From the NCBI GenBank assembly GCA_036023115.1, contig JAYKKT010000061.1, forward strand, positions 17,893,501-17,957,500: DNA of 64,000 nt, written 5' to 3'. The notes beneath the pieces were generated by a model. That model was not told the origin of the DNA. It worked only from the letters and a program-made list of their open reading frames with translations, and searched no databases. Positions within the stretch are counted from its first letter, which is position 1. Every line of letters begins with the position of its first letter. The DNA is from Brasenia schreberi (lineage: Eukaryota > Streptophyta > Magnoliopsida > Nymphaeales > Cabombaceae). Made by a program: the position numbers and the translations under genes. Of the stretch, positions 46,947-60,000 are shown in pieces.

Positions 46947-49900
46947 TGTAAACACCCCGAAATCCCACGAATTTCTCAAATTCATTTGGTTTTGTAAAAG
47001 CAGCCCCAAAGGGCCATTTTGAGTCTGGAAACCCAGGAGCCTTCCAAACAACCCTATATATATGTTTTAAACTTTATCTTTCAAAAACATATGATATGGC
47101 TTTTGAAAACCTTTTAAAACATGTTTTGAAACCCCGAAGTGGCTTGGCCCGATCAAGACAGGACCAGGAGAGCTAAGAAGAGCCCGGAACCAAAGCACAC
47201 GTTGAGCCCGGCACAGCAACTCTTGTATCTGATTCACACCCCCAGGATCTCGAACGTCCAAGACCCTGTTCTTATCAAAATAGCATTTGAAGTCATCTCT
47301 GGAAGGCAGAAACGGAGGCGGACGACTATGTTGGCGAAGACCCAACGCAGACGGAGTACTGATGCTGTCAGGCCCCGCACGAATCGTCCGTTTCGAACCC
47401 AGCTCGAAGGAGTCAGAGTTCAGTTTGGATTGGATCTAGACCATATATATCCAGATCCCAATCCAAACCCATATGTGGACTTGGATTTGGATTTGGATCC
47501 AGAGATCCAATCCAATATCCATATCCATGGCCCACATCACCTTCTCATAAATGGAGGTAGGGCCCACTTGAAATTCACATGGGATATTGGGCATGAGAGA
47601 GAGTGGGGATGGAAAATATCAAGAGTGTTGTAATTAAGCTTGACTTGTGTGTCAAGTTTGGGGTTAATCATGTGGGTTAGCCTAATTGAATGGGTTTAAG
47701 CTTGTAATTAGCTAAAACCTAACCTAGGGCTGCACCAACATGAGGTGGTCAAGGTCTATGGGCCATGCTAAGGGAGCTCCTCCACCTAAACCTAACCCAA
47801 AACGCCTAATCCTAGCCTAAACCCCTAATCCGCCCCTAATCTGAACCTAATCACCTAACCCACTTCCCTAATCCCGGCCTAATCCCAACCTAATCACCTA
47901 ACCCACTGCCCTAATCCTTCCCTAAACCTAGATTAATTTCCCTAATCCTAGCCTAAACCTAGCCTAATCACCTAACTTAGCTCACTAAACCTCACCCTAA
48001 AACCCAACCACCTAACCTAGCCCTAAACCCCTAAACCACCCCTAGCCCACAATCTACCCAAACCCCTAGTTTCCAAAATATCTGGCCCAACCCTTTCCAG
48101 CCCACCTTATCTATATACCACCCTACCTAAACCACCTAACCACTACCCCAAGCCCAGCCCTAACCGACCTACCCATCCCCTATTTAAACCCCCCCCCTTG
48201 GGGGCGGGTTTTGCAAGCTGGAACCCTCACCTCACCCAGCCGGGCCCTCTCCTTCTCCCATTTCCTCACCTAGCCGGGACCACTCTCCATCACCTCCGCC
48301 TGCTCCACCTGCTCCACCAGTTCTACCTGCACCGCCACCTTCCCTCTTCCACTCTCCGTCGCCTCACCCAGCCGGATGCCACCACCTTCACCCAACCGAG
48401 CCAGCCGAGCTCCCATTCACACCCGGCTTCTCTCTTTGCCTTCCACCGCCTCTCCCCATTCAGTAAGTACCCTGCACTTTACCTAGCTCCTTCTCTACTC
48501 CCTCTCCACTCCCAGCCACCCACCATACCATCACCTTACCTACACAACAACCCCTCACCGCCACCACTCCCACTCGGCCAAACCTTAGCTGCCCCAGCCA
48601 TTTGCCCCTACCTAACTCCCCTCAACTAAACCCGACCACCCTATTAGATTTCCTAAGACCTGCCCATAACACTCCCTTATACCTACTATCCCCACTATCA
48701 CCTAGCCCCATCACCTAACTAGCTACCTTTCCATACTCCCACCTTAGTCATCCTAGCAGCCCGCCACCACCACATCTTCCCAGTCGGCCACTCCAACCGG
48801 CTATTCCTTCATTCGGCCAGTCATCACCATTCCCCTAGGTGTCCCATTCGGCCTTCCCATAAACTCCCCTTTAGGTCCACTTTCCCTAAACACTCGACTC
48901 TCCTAGTGACCCTAAAAACTCACTTGGTCCAGCCGCTTTAACCCCCCACATCGAGGCTACACCCATTTGCAGTCGGCCACCTTCGAGGTGCCTATCCCGC
49001 GCCCCACTTGCAGCCGGCCAGCCCCTTTGGTCACCTATCCTCGCGGAGCTCCCGTTTGCAGCCCAAGGCGAAGCCCAAGCCCACGCTCAAGCAAGACCTC
49101 TACGGACCAGCTATTCGTAAGTGTCTAAACTCGGTCTTTAGTTGTATACTTGCTTGAGATTCAATTTGATACGGGGTTGTAATAACGGAGCATAGTCTCG
49201 CCCCGCTTGTAATAACGTGGCTTGGCACAACCACACACGTGCACTCTCTTAGTCGTGCACGATTTTGAACACACACGGGCCTAATCAGCCCCTAATACAT
49301 AAGTGTGTATATATACTTTCATTTTCGAAGGGTTTTGTTTAAGTTGGGTGCGTTGTCTTTCAATTCAAGCACTCACACACATTGAGCTTTCGCTCTTATT
49401 TGAAAGACCCAAGTAAGGGCCGACCTATACTATTTGGGTTTCATTTCATGTCGTGTGAGTAAGTCTTTCAATTCAAGCACTCTCACACACATTGAGCTTT
49501 CGCTCTTATTTGAAAGACCAAAGTAAGGGCCGACCCATACTATTTGGGTTTCATTTCATGTCGTGTGAGTAAGTCTTTCAATTCAAGCACTTTCACACAC
49601 ATTGAGCCTTCGCTCTTACTCCCAAGACCTTAGTAAAGGCCTTATTGCAGTTATATTTGGGTTTCATTTATGTCGTGTGTGTAGTACTTCAATTCAAGCA
49701 CTCTCACACACATTGAGCCTTCGCTCTTACTCCCAAGACCTTAGTCAAGGCCATACTGCAATTTATATTTGGGTTTAATTTCATGTCGTGTGTGTAAGTC
49801 TTTCAATTCAAGCACGCACCCACATTGAGCCTTCGCTCTTATTTGTAAGAACCGAGTAAGGGCTCATGTACATAATCTATATACATATCTCCCTTCGGTT

Positions 49901-50359
49901 ATTTCCCTTCGGTTATTTCCCTTCGGTTATTTCCCTTCAGTCATTTCCCTTCAGTATTGTCTTTACATTTCGGGTTTTCCCTTTGGAGTAGCGTGAGTTT
50001 GCATTGCATCTACGCCATACCACGAGGTAGGACGCATATTGCATCGAAGCAAGCCCCGCTCGAATTCGCCCATGTAGTGGAGTGTTCATAACACACAAAC
50101 TAGGTGGCCCGAAAAGGGATAAAAGAAAAGACTTAGGCACGTGCAAATCCACGTGATCTAAAACATGCAATCGCATCTTAAAGATAGCTCACAGTCCTTA
50201 GAAGTCGCCACGTTTAGAAGTCAGTGTTAAAGATATCTTCGCTAGCTTAGGTAAGCTAGCTGGCACGCCCTGTTTGCATACATAGGCCTTAGACGCACGA
50301 GAGGATCCGCTCCAAGCCCTGAAAAAGGCAGAAGAGGCGGGGATTTTCGCACGTCTATA
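46947..50359 (+). repeat. 3' (central) LTR of composite element B
   Basis: It starts TGTAAACACC at 46947 and ends GTCTATA at 50359, with the terminal CA changed to TA. It is directly followed by GAGAT and a second primer-binding-type site, so it is also the 5' LTR of the tandem copy. TATTTAAA lies at 48181-48188 and a donor GTAAGT at 48463-48468. Near 50185 about 140 bases of U5 are replaced by a short filler. Confidence 0.93.
48181..48212 (+). promoter_or_regulatory. LTR promoter of element B (central LTR)
   Basis: TATTTAAA followed by the C-run, TT and GGGGGCGGGTTT hairpin, as in the 5' LTR. Confidence 0.65.
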
Positions 50360-50820
50360 GAGATTGGCACGCCCGGTGGGACGTGGGCCTTTCAAAAATC
50401 GAGTTTTAAGTTTTCTTGCGAAAATTTTAAAAAGGTGTCGTTTTAACATGTTTTCTTTTGCTTGTACTTAGGATATTTTGAAAAAGCATGAAAAGCATGT
50501 CAAAATCCAATCCAAGTGAAGTGTCGAGCCAAGGCTCATGCGCATCAAGTTCTCACTCTAGGAGGATTTTCAAAAACAAAATAAAACTAGATGAAATCGA
50601 GGACTTGAGAAGGGAGTTTGAGGCCAAAATCGATGCTCTCAGCCAAGAGGCTGAAGTAGGCGATTCATGTTCATCGAACGGTGAACAAAGGCCTACAAAG
50701 AAATCTGAAAAACCTCGCAAGCAAAAAGAGGCCTCCGTAATAGAAGGCAACCAATACCACGAGTCCTTCACACAAAAGGACTGTAAAGCCCTACAGCAGT
50801 TGCTAAAAGGCCTAAGCTAG
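50360..50820 (+). pseudogene. gag: Start of second internal region in B: leader and truncated gag
   Basis: After the primer site (50365-50382) and leader, gag begins at ATG 50497. Here an in-frame ATG also occurs at 50488, where other copies have TTG. About 105 codons match Gag of B and A through the charged helix and Lys-rich stretch. At 50810 the sequence jumps to the end of an LTR and the frame stops at 50820. The capsid domain and everything after are missing. Confidence 0.92.
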
Positions 50821-50920
50821 CTGGCACGCCCTGTTTGCATACATAGGCCTTAGACGCACGAGAGGATCCGCTCCAAGCCCTGAAAAAGGCGGAAGAGGCG
50901 GGGATTTTCGCGCGTCTACA
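50811..50920 (+). repeat. 110-bp LTR stump closing composite element B
   Basis: This is the last 110 bases of the LTR. It begins in the middle of the GCTAGCTT...AAGCTAGC near-palindrome and ends GCGCGTCTACA at 50920, before the AACCC duplication. Confidence 0.92.
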
Positions 50921-50925
50921 AACCC

Positions 50926-53900
50926 CAAATCGAGCCAAGATATTCCTCCGGATGAAAGCCACCACAAGTTGCCCCATCACATTGGTTAGGGAAATGGCTT
51001 CCACCAACTTGGAGAAATACTCCGTGGCTGCTAAAGTAAATCGATGCCCATTCGAGGCCTTTGGAAATATTGGGCCTATGATGTCAAACGCCCACATGGT
51101 AAATGGCCAGGGGCTGACCACGGAATGCAATGCAGATGATGGGATATGAATGGCGTGCCCATGCACTTGACATGGATGACACTTCCTAACATGGTCGTGG
51201 CAATCCCTTTTTAGGGTGGACCAAAAATAGCCCCCTCTAAGTATTTTCATTGTCATCATGTTGGCATTAACATGACCTCCACATTCTCTATCGTGAAACT
51301 CATGCATCACTATCCTAGCCTCCTCTAGGTCGATACACCTAAGCAGAATGCCGGTAAAACTTTTTTTGTATAAGACCCCACCCAGAATGGTGTATCGGGT
51401 CAAAATCTTACGAATGAATGCCTTATCTTTGGATGTGGCATCCTCGGTGAATCCCCCATTTTCTAAAAACTGTTTGATGTCATAAAACCAGGGTTTTTCA
51501 ATAGACTCAGGGTTATTTTGGTAAATATCCAAGTCGTGTGTGGATGGGTGGGGCGCATGCCATATTTCCAAAGATCTGGTCCCTGAAATGGGATCGACCT
51601 TCAGGGCTGAACCCAAGGAGGAGAGGGCATCGGCAATGCCATTGTCCTCTCTTCCTACGTGTGTGAGTTTACACGATTGGAAGGACTGGACCGATCGAGT
51701 GGCCAGCTCATGATATGGAAGTAGTTTTTCATTACGTACTTGCCAAATTTTTAAAACCTGATTTATGACAAGGAGCGAATCTCCAAAGACCTCAATGCAC
51801 GAAGTCCCTAGAGTTTTCGAAATCCTTAAGCCTTGTATGAGTGCTTCATACTCAGCTACGTTGTTGGAACATTCGAAATCTAAGCGGACTGCTATGGGAA
51901 TCTCGCCCTTTTTAGGGGAGATTAAGATGACCCCGGCACCAGCCCCTTGTTGGTTTCATGCCCCATCGAAGTGCATCTTCCACACTTGGTTTTCGAAAGA
52001 GTTTGCCAAAATGTGGTTTTGAAAATGGTTTTGCAATATGCCTTCATCAGGCATTTCGACAAGAGTGGGATATGCGTCCTCTAAGGGGAATTCAGCCACG
52101 TAATCTGCCAGGGCTTGCCCCTTAATGGAGATCTGGTGATGGTATTTCAGATCATACTCCATTAGAAGGAGTTGCCATTTGCCCAATCTACCCGTGAGAA
52201 TGGGTTTTTCGAACAAGTGCTTGATTGGATCAAGCTTGGACACTATCCAGATCTCATGATCTAGGAAATAGTGTCTGAATTTCTAGCAGGCCCAGACTAG
52301 GGCCAAGCACGTCTTCTCCATGGCTTGATAATTTCGTTCATAAGCCAAGAGAGTTTTCGAAATATAGTAGATGGCATACTCCTTATGGGTGTCATCCTCG
52401 TATTGAGCCAACAGGGCTCCTAAAGCATTCGCATGCACGGAGATGTATAATAAAAGCGGTTTTCCTTGCTTTGGAGGGTTCAAAACGGGGGGATTAACCA
52501 AGTATGCCTTCAGTCTCTCGAAGGACTTTTGGCATTCATCATCCCATAAGAATTTTGTGCCCTTCCTCAACAGTTTGTTGAAGGGTTCACATCTAGTTAC
52601 CAGATTCGATATGAATCGGCGAACGGATTGTAAACGACCCTGGAGGCTACGGATTTGGGTGAGATTGGAGGGTGGAGCCATGTCTATGATGGCTCGACAC
52701 TTAGAGGGGTCGACTTCTATTCCCCTTTGGCTCACCATAAAGCCTAGAACCTTCCCTGATTCTACCCCGAATACACATTTTTGAGGGTTTAGCTTTACTT
52801 TGTAAAGCCTAAGCCTTTCAAAAATCTTTTGTAAACATTCGATGTGAGTGCATCGGGTTTTGGACTTCGCCAAGAGATCATCTACATACACTTCTACGAG
52901 CTCATGAATCTGATCATGGAAGATCGTGGTCATGGCTCGTTGGTATGTTGCGCCGGTATTTTTCAAACCAAAGGGCATGACTGTAAAGCAGTACGTGCCC
53001 CATGGGGTTGTGAAGGCGGTCTTACCCTAATCTCGTGGGCTTAGTTTGATTTGATTATAGCCTGAATAGCCATCCATAAATGAAAACATTTCATGATTTG
53101 CAGTACTATCGACAATCAAATCTATGTTTGGTAAAGGATAATTATCCTTTGGAGTGGCTTTATTCAGGTTTCTGAAATCGATGCATATTCGAATTTTCCC
53201 ATTGGTTTTTCGAACTACAACGATATTTGATAACCAATCAGAATACGCAATGGGTTTTATAAATCCGGCTTTTAGCAGATCTTCTAAACCCTCTTTGACT
53301 TGCATGTGTACATTCGGGTGTATTTTCCTAAGCTTCTGCTTTATGGGTTTTACACTTGTATCTAAGGGAAGACGATGTTCGACAATGCTGGGATCTATGG
53401 CCGGCATGTCTTCATACGTCCATGCAAACACATCTAAATAGGTTCGTAGAAATGCAATGAATGCTAACCTTTCAGTTTCATGCAAGCATGCGCCTATTTT
53501 GATGGATTTGGGATTGGAATCATCCCCTAGGTTCACTTCTATGAAATCTCCTCCTACTGATTGGGAAGGTCTTTCAAAATCGAGAATCTTATGAAATTCT
53601 GGGAGCTCATAAGTGGGATCTTCCTCAAGGGGATCCACTTCTAGGCTTTGATCATTCTCGTGGGCTATAGACCCGAGGGAATTTGATGCATGGTTTTCTA
53701 AATGACCTGGTTTTGTACTTGGATTTTCAAGTGATTTCGAAATTTTTGGTCTGGCTATGCAGACGACGTTTCTTTCGAAATCCTCTTCTTTTGCCAAAGT
53801 CCTACCAGGAGCAGTTATGTACAAAATCTTTTTGGTATTTTCCAGATTTTCGATTTTTTTGGTTTTTTGTAAAACAAGAACTTTGGGAACTATACAAAGT

Positions 53901-53929
53901 CCTCTATTTTCGAGTTTTTGTTTTTCCAT
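50926..53929 (-). pseudogene. pol: pol of element G, main part, broken
   Basis: The minus-strand frame starts at ATG 53929 with the lysine-rich linker, then RT with YVDD near 52885, both RNase H domains, and integrase up to LARFGV. There B interrupts it, and the rest lies at 35112-34430. Stops relative to B are TAG at 53029-53027 and TAG at 52285-52283 (both from CAG) and TGA at 51958-51956 (from CGA, right after KMHFDGA in the second RNase H). Apart from these the frame holds. The first RNase H again lacks the acidic residues. Confidence 0.92.
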
Positions 53930-54045
53930 TGTTTTTGGTTTTTCTTGTTTTTCGATTTTTTTTTTTATTTTAAGCTTTTCAAATGTTTTTGTATTTTCAG
54001 AAAAAGGGATCTTCCATCATACCTATAAAGGGAAAACACTATGGG

Positions 54046-56916
54046 TTAGACTCGGAATAGGAGATCTAAATCGTAGGTCTCTTCTAAGGCAGGTTCCGGG
54101 GCACCCTTGACCCAGGTGGTCACAGGGGGTGGCTCCGACGGTATTCGGGGAGTATAGCCGATCCCATACCGGCTTGGATTGGCCCTAGGAAGGATGGGCT
54201 TTAGGAGACCCTGGTTCTGTGCCCCTAAACTCTTGTAGGGCGTGTAGCCCATGTTCAACAACATGTTCCACGACTTTTTGTTTTTCGAAAAAGTTGGATA
54301 CAAGTCGTGGTCCTGGAACATGCTATCGTCCATATTGTGCTCATGTGGCCTCTTGTCCAGGGGCTTTGGAAATAGGGAATGCTTGGGTCATCCTAGAAGG
54401 GTTAGAATCGGGAGGGGACCTGCTTTGGGCGGCCCCTTCACATATACAACCTTCCTAGGGTTGTTTAACACAAGCCGAGGTGGCTCAATCACAATTTGCC
54501 CCAGGTTAGCCTCATGGGCCTGGGAGCTTGATAAACAAGGGGAGTTTATGATCCCCTGAAGCTGTGGGTGACTCTCACCTAGGATTACAATGACCTGGTC
54601 CCTAAAAGGGATCTTAACACACCTGTGGAAGGTGGATGGCACAGCACACAAACTGTGTTTCCAGGGCCTTCCCAACAACAGGTTATAATAGGGGTGGATG
54701 TCTAAGACATGGAACACCCCCGTGTGTTAGATCCCTCCCGTTTTTATTGGGAGTTCGATGGATCCTAAAGGTCTAGACGCATTCCCATCGTATCCAGTGA
54801 TAACGATGGGGCTTGGGTTCACTGAAGTCAAGGTGACTCCGATTTTGTACGCCACATGAAGTGGAAGGATGTTGAGCCCTCCTCCACCATCGACTAGGCA
54901 CCTATCTAGAGAGTGGTTGTTTAGAACCACCTCGATATGCAGGGCCTGGTTATGGGTTTCATAGGGTCTATCTACATCATCTTCCGAGAAAGTGATGGGC
55001 GATTTTGCTCCTAATAAAGCCACTTGGGCAGACAAGGATTCCGGACTTATGTTCGAATCAACCTTGGCCCTTTTTAGAATTTTCTCTAATACAAGTCCAT
55101 GCCTAGGCGAGGTTTGTATAAGCTCTAAGATAGACATGTGAATAGGAATCTTTGAAAGGTGGTTTTCGAAGTCATAAGGATTTAGGATGACTTTGTCCTT
55201 ATCTGCTTTTGGCAGAACACTAGGGATACATGCTTTTGAGGGGCCAGGCACACTGACCACCTTTTGAGTACCTTGAAGGTGCGGGGGTTGATAGATCCTC
55301 CCGGATCTAGTGACTTCCCCCACGACCAGCCTAGGGTTCGCGCTAAACTTGGCTCTAAGGATGAGCTGAGGAGAACCTTGGGTTTTCAAAACTGGTTTTA
55401 CCGGGGATTCCACTTTTGGTGGTCCCTGAATGACGACTTGGGCGGGCTTCTTGTATAGTACAAGAATGGGCGCACAAGTAGGTCGACCAGGTTCGGGTTT
55501 TTGCGCTAGTTCCTTGGAAATGGTGAGGGTACATACCTCCTTTCCTTTCCCACTACCACTGGCGTGTTTGGGAAAGGGTTCCTTGAAGATAGCTTGAGGT
55601 GGCTCAGGTTCCGCAGTGACCTAGAGCCGGCCTTCTGCTATCAAATTCTCAATTTTATTTAAGAGGGGGAAGCAGCGTTTGGTATCATGGCCTTTGAGCC
55701 AATGATACTTACAAAATCGGTTTAAATACCCCACTTTGGAAGTGACTCCTTCGGGGATTTCAGGCAGTTCTATCATGCCCTGGGCAAGTAGGAGATCTAG
55801 GACCTCCGACACAGGTTGCCCCAGCGGAGTGTACTCCCATTTTTCAACCGGTTTTTGAAAGTTTCGCTCCCTCTTATTTTCTAACTTTTCAAAATTTTTG
55901 GAAGTGCTCGCCACGCCTGGATCCACCCAGACATTGGCGATTTTATGGGGCTTTGCCCCTTTGTCCATCGTGGGTAGCCCATATGTGATGGGCTTTTCCA
56001 AGTGGGTTTTTGGAACGGCACTTCCTTTCCACAAGTGATCGTATGTCCCTTTTCGCAAGTTGGTTTCGAAAAGGGAGGCCTTTTTTATCAACTTATGGAA
56101 AGTTGAGATCTCATGGAGCGAGAGAAAGGTTTTTAACTCGCTTTTAAAGTTATCCAGGATGAGCATTACTGCGCATCCTTCGGATATGGGCTCTCGCACT
56201 TGGCCCAAAAGCGACCTCCATCTTATAATGAAGGCATGTACGTCTTCGTTCATGCCTTGCTTTGTATCCCTTAAGGTATTCAGAGTCGGCGTGACTTCTA
56301 CGTTGTGTGCAAATCTTTGCATGAAGCAGTTCGCTAACTCTTCAAAAGTAGCTAACTGGCTTAAGTCGTAGGAAGCCAGCCATTTGGCAGTTGTGCCTTT
56401 AAGGGATAAAGGAAACCAATACACCCATTTCATCGAGTCCTTTTTCTTCTTATGGGCTCGACGCGAGAAAAGCTGCAAGTGAGACCTAGGGTCTCTCATG
56501 CCATCATACCGATGGAAGTTCGGTATTTCATCGTCACTGTCTGTTTCGTAATCCATAGGAAGGAAATCAGACAGGGCATAGCTTCTTTTCTCTTTATTCT
56601 ACCCTTTCAGCAAGTACTGTAGGGCTTTACGGTCCTTTTATGTGAAGGACTCGTGGTATTGGTTGCCTTCCATTACGGAGGCCTCTTTGTGCTTGCGAGG
56701 TTTTTCAGATTTCTTTTTAGGCCTTTGTTCACCATTTGATGAACATGAATCGCCTACTTCAGCCTCTTGGCTGAGAGCATCGATTTTGGCCTCAAACTCC
56801 CTTCTCAAGTCCTCGATCTCATCTAGTTTTATTTTGTTTTTGAAAATCCTCCTAGAGTGAGAACTTGATGCGCATGAGCCTTGGCTCGACACTTCACTTG
56901 GATTGGATTTTGACAT
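54046..56916 (-). pseudogene. gag-pro: gag-protease of element G, broken
   Basis: The frame begins at ATG 56916 on the minus strand and ends LLFRV-stop at 54046. It covers the same parts as in A and B, including the CX2HX4HX4C knuckle and a DGGGG protease site. Stops lie at 56640-56638 (TAA from CAA), 56601-56599 (TAG from CAG), 55623-55621 (TAG from CAG), 54729-54727 (TAA from GAA) and 54390-54388 (TGA from AAA, two changes). All these segments stay in one frame. The tail shows that the native gag-protease continues to LLFRV. Confidence 0.92.
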
Positions 56917-57037
56917 GCTTTTCAAGCTTTTTCAAAATACCCTAAGTACAAGCAAAGGAAACAAGTTAAAATGACACCTTTTTAACAAAATTTTCGCAAA
57001 ACTTCTACCTTAAAAACTCAATTTTTGAAAGGCTCAC

Positions 57038-57055
57038 GTCCCACTGGGCGTGCCA
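57038..57055 (-). promoter_or_regulatory. Primer-binding-type site of element G
   Basis: The minus strand reads TGGCACGCCCAGTGGGAC, one base different from A and B, after a GAGAT spacer (57060-57056). Confidence 0.7.
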
Positions 57056-57060
57056 ATCTC

Positions 57061-60000
57061 TATAGACGCGCGAAAATCCCCATGCCTCCCCGCCTTTTCT
57101 GGGCTTGGAGTGGATCCTCTCGTGCGTTTAAGGCCTATTTATGTAAACAGGGCGTGCCAGCTAGCTTACCTAAGCTAGCGAAGATATATTTAAACTGACT
57201 TCTAATCCTGGCAACTGTGAGCAAGTGAGCTCTTGTCGTTGCAGACCTTCTTGCACCGATGCTCAAGGGTTAGTTTGTACGCTTTGCAAAAAATCGAGTT
57301 TTTGGGATAGAAAGTCTACGCAGCGGTTCGAGGTGTCTAATTCGGGTTTTTTAGATGCAATTGCAGATTTTAGATCACGTGGATTTACACGTGCCTAAGT
57401 CTTTCCTTTTATCCCTTTACGGGCCACCTAGTTTGTGTGTTATGAACACTCCACTACATGGGCGAATTCGAGCGGGGCTTGCTTTGATGAAATATGCATC
57501 CTACCTCGTGGTATGGTGTAGATGCAATGCAAACTCATGCTACTCCAAAGGGAAAACCCGAATGTAAAGACAATGCCGAAGGGAAATAACCGAAGGGAAA
57601 TAACTGAAGGGAAATAACCGAAGGGAAATGACTTGTAATGTAAATGCCGAAGGGAGATATGTATATAGAGTAGGTATATGGGCCCTTACTCGGGTCTTGC
57701 AAATAAGAGCGAAGGCTCAATGTGGGTGCGTGCTTGAATTGAAAGACTTACACACACGACATGAAATGAAACCCAAATATAAATTGCAGTATGGCCTTAA
57801 CTAAGGTCTTGGGAATAAGAGCGAAAGCTCAATGTGTGTGAGTGCTTGAATTGAAGTACTATGCACACAACATGAAATGAAACCCAAATATAACTGCAAT
57901 AGGCCTTGACTAAGGTCTTGGGAGTAAGAGCGAAAGCCCAATGTGTGTGAGTGCTTGAATTGATGTACTACGCACACAACATGAAATTAAACCCAAATAG
58001 TATAACACGGCCCTTACTTGGGTCCTTCAAATAAGAGCGAAGGCTCAATGTGTGTGAGAGTGCTTGAATTGAAAGACTTACACACAAGACATGAAATGAA
58101 AACCCAAATAGTATAGGTTGGCCCTTACTTGGGTCCTTCAAATAAGAGCGAAGGCTCAATGTATGTGAGTGCTTGAATTGAAAGACTTACACGCACGACA
58201 TGAAATGAAAACCCAAATAGTATAGGTCGGCCCTTACTTGGGTCTTTCAAATAAGAGCGAAGGCTCAATGTGTGTGAGTGCTTGAATTGAAAGACAACAC
58301 ACTCAACTTAAGCAAAACCCTACAAAATTAAAGTATATGTATATATTTATGTATTAGGGGCTGATTAGGCCCGTGTGTGTTCAAAATTGTGCACAACTAA
58401 GAGAGTGCACGTGTGTGGGTGTGCCAAACCACGTTATTACAAGCGGGGGAAGACTATGCTCCACTATTACAACCCCGTATCGAATTGAATCTCAAGCAAG
58501 TATACAGCTAAAGACCGAGTTAGGCACTTACTAATAGCTAGTCCGAAGATGCCTTGCTTGAGCGTGGGCTTGGCCTTCGCCTTGGGCTGCAAAAGGGAGC
58601 TCCGCAAGGTTGAACGGCAAGAGGTGCTGGCCAAGTGTCCTTGGCGTGCGGAAGAGGCGCCTTGAAGGTGGTCGGCTGCTAGCAAAGGGTTGTTTATGGT
58701 GTGTTGGGTTAAAGGACCTAAGTAGGGTCACTAAGGGAGTATGGCACTAAGGGAAGCTCAAGGGAAGATCTGATGGGGCACCTAAGGTTGGCGGGTTGCT
58801 GGCCGAGTGAAGGGGCAACAGTCGGTTGGAGTGGCCGACTAGGAGGACTTAGTGGTGGCGGGTAGTTGGAGTGGCTAGGAGTGATGTAAGGTAGGGGAGC
58901 TAGCTAGGATATGGGGCCAGGGGGTAGTGGTTGTAGTAGGTGTATTAGGATGATACGGGCAGGTTTAGGGAGTCGGATAGGGTGGCCGAATGGGTCTAAA
59001 GGTCTAGGTGGTGGCGGGTAGTTAGGGTGCTATGGGTTCAGCTGAGTGAGAAGGGTGGCAGCAAGTGGAAGGGCTGGTGTTAGGGTGATAGGGGAGTGGA
59101 TTAGGTGGCTGAGAGTGGAGAGGAAGTGAAGAGGTGGTAAGGTAGGATGTAGGGGACTTACTGGGTGAAGAGAGGGTGGCGCTCGGCTGGAAGGAATCGG
59201 TTGGAAGGTAGTGGTGTAGGTGGTGGCGTTCGGCTGGAAGGTAGTGGTGTAGGTGGTGGCGGGATGTGGAGCAGGTGGTGGTGGGATGTGGAGCAGGGGG
59301 AGCAGGTGGAATTCGGCTGAGCTTGGGGATGTGGAGGACCCGGCTGGGAATGGGTGGGCTGCTAGGTTATGAAACCCGCCCCCAAGGGGGGGGGGGGTTT
59401 ATATAGGGCTGGGTTAGGTCGGTTAGGGTTGGGTTTGGGGTAGTGGTTAGGTGGTTTAGGTAGGGTGGTATGATAATAAGGTGGGCTGGAAAGGGGTAGG
59501 GCCAGATATTTTAAATACAAGTGGTTTGGGTAGGTTGTGGGCTAAGGGTGGTTTAGGGGTTTAGGGTTTGGTTAGGTGGGTTGGTTCTAGGGTGAGGTTT
59601 AGTGAGCTAGGTTAGGTGATTAGGCTAGGATTAGGCTAGGTTTAGGGAAATTAACTTAGGTTTAGGGAAGGATTAGGGAAGTGGGTTAGGTGATTAGGTT
59701 GGGATTAGGCCGGGATTAGGGAAGTAGGTTAGGTGATTAGGCTCAGATTAGGGGCGGATTAGGGTGGAAGGCTAGGATTAGGTATTTTTGGTTGGGTTTA
59801 GGTGAAGGAGCTCCCTTTGCATGGCCCATAGACCTTAACCACATCATGTTGGTGCCGCCCTAGGTTGGGTTTTGGCTAATTACAAGCTTAAACCCACTCA
59901 ATTAGGCTAACCCACATGATTAACCCCAAACTTGACACACAAGTCAAGCTTAATTACAACCACACTTGATCTTATCCACCCCCACTCTCTCTCATTCCCA

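Larger units (their letters stand above)
35113..50920 (+). mobile_element. Composite element B: LTR-internal-LTR-partial internal-LTR stump, TSD AACCC
   Basis: AACCC at 35108-35112 and 50921-50925 flanks one unit. The unit holds LTR 35113-38984, internal region 38985-46946, LTR 46947-50359, then a second PBS, leader and gag start (50360-50810) joined to the last 110 bases of an LTR (50811-50920). A single TSD round the whole unit shows that the tandem copy either inserted as such or formed after insertion by unequal LTR recombination, followed by a deletion. Its pol is the best kept in the window. Confidence 0.93.

Noticed and set aside
50768..51616. A single 282-codon protein on the minus strand
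   Set aside because: It is integrase of element G running on into the LTR stump of B across the insertion point at 50925. The end is not real protein sequence.
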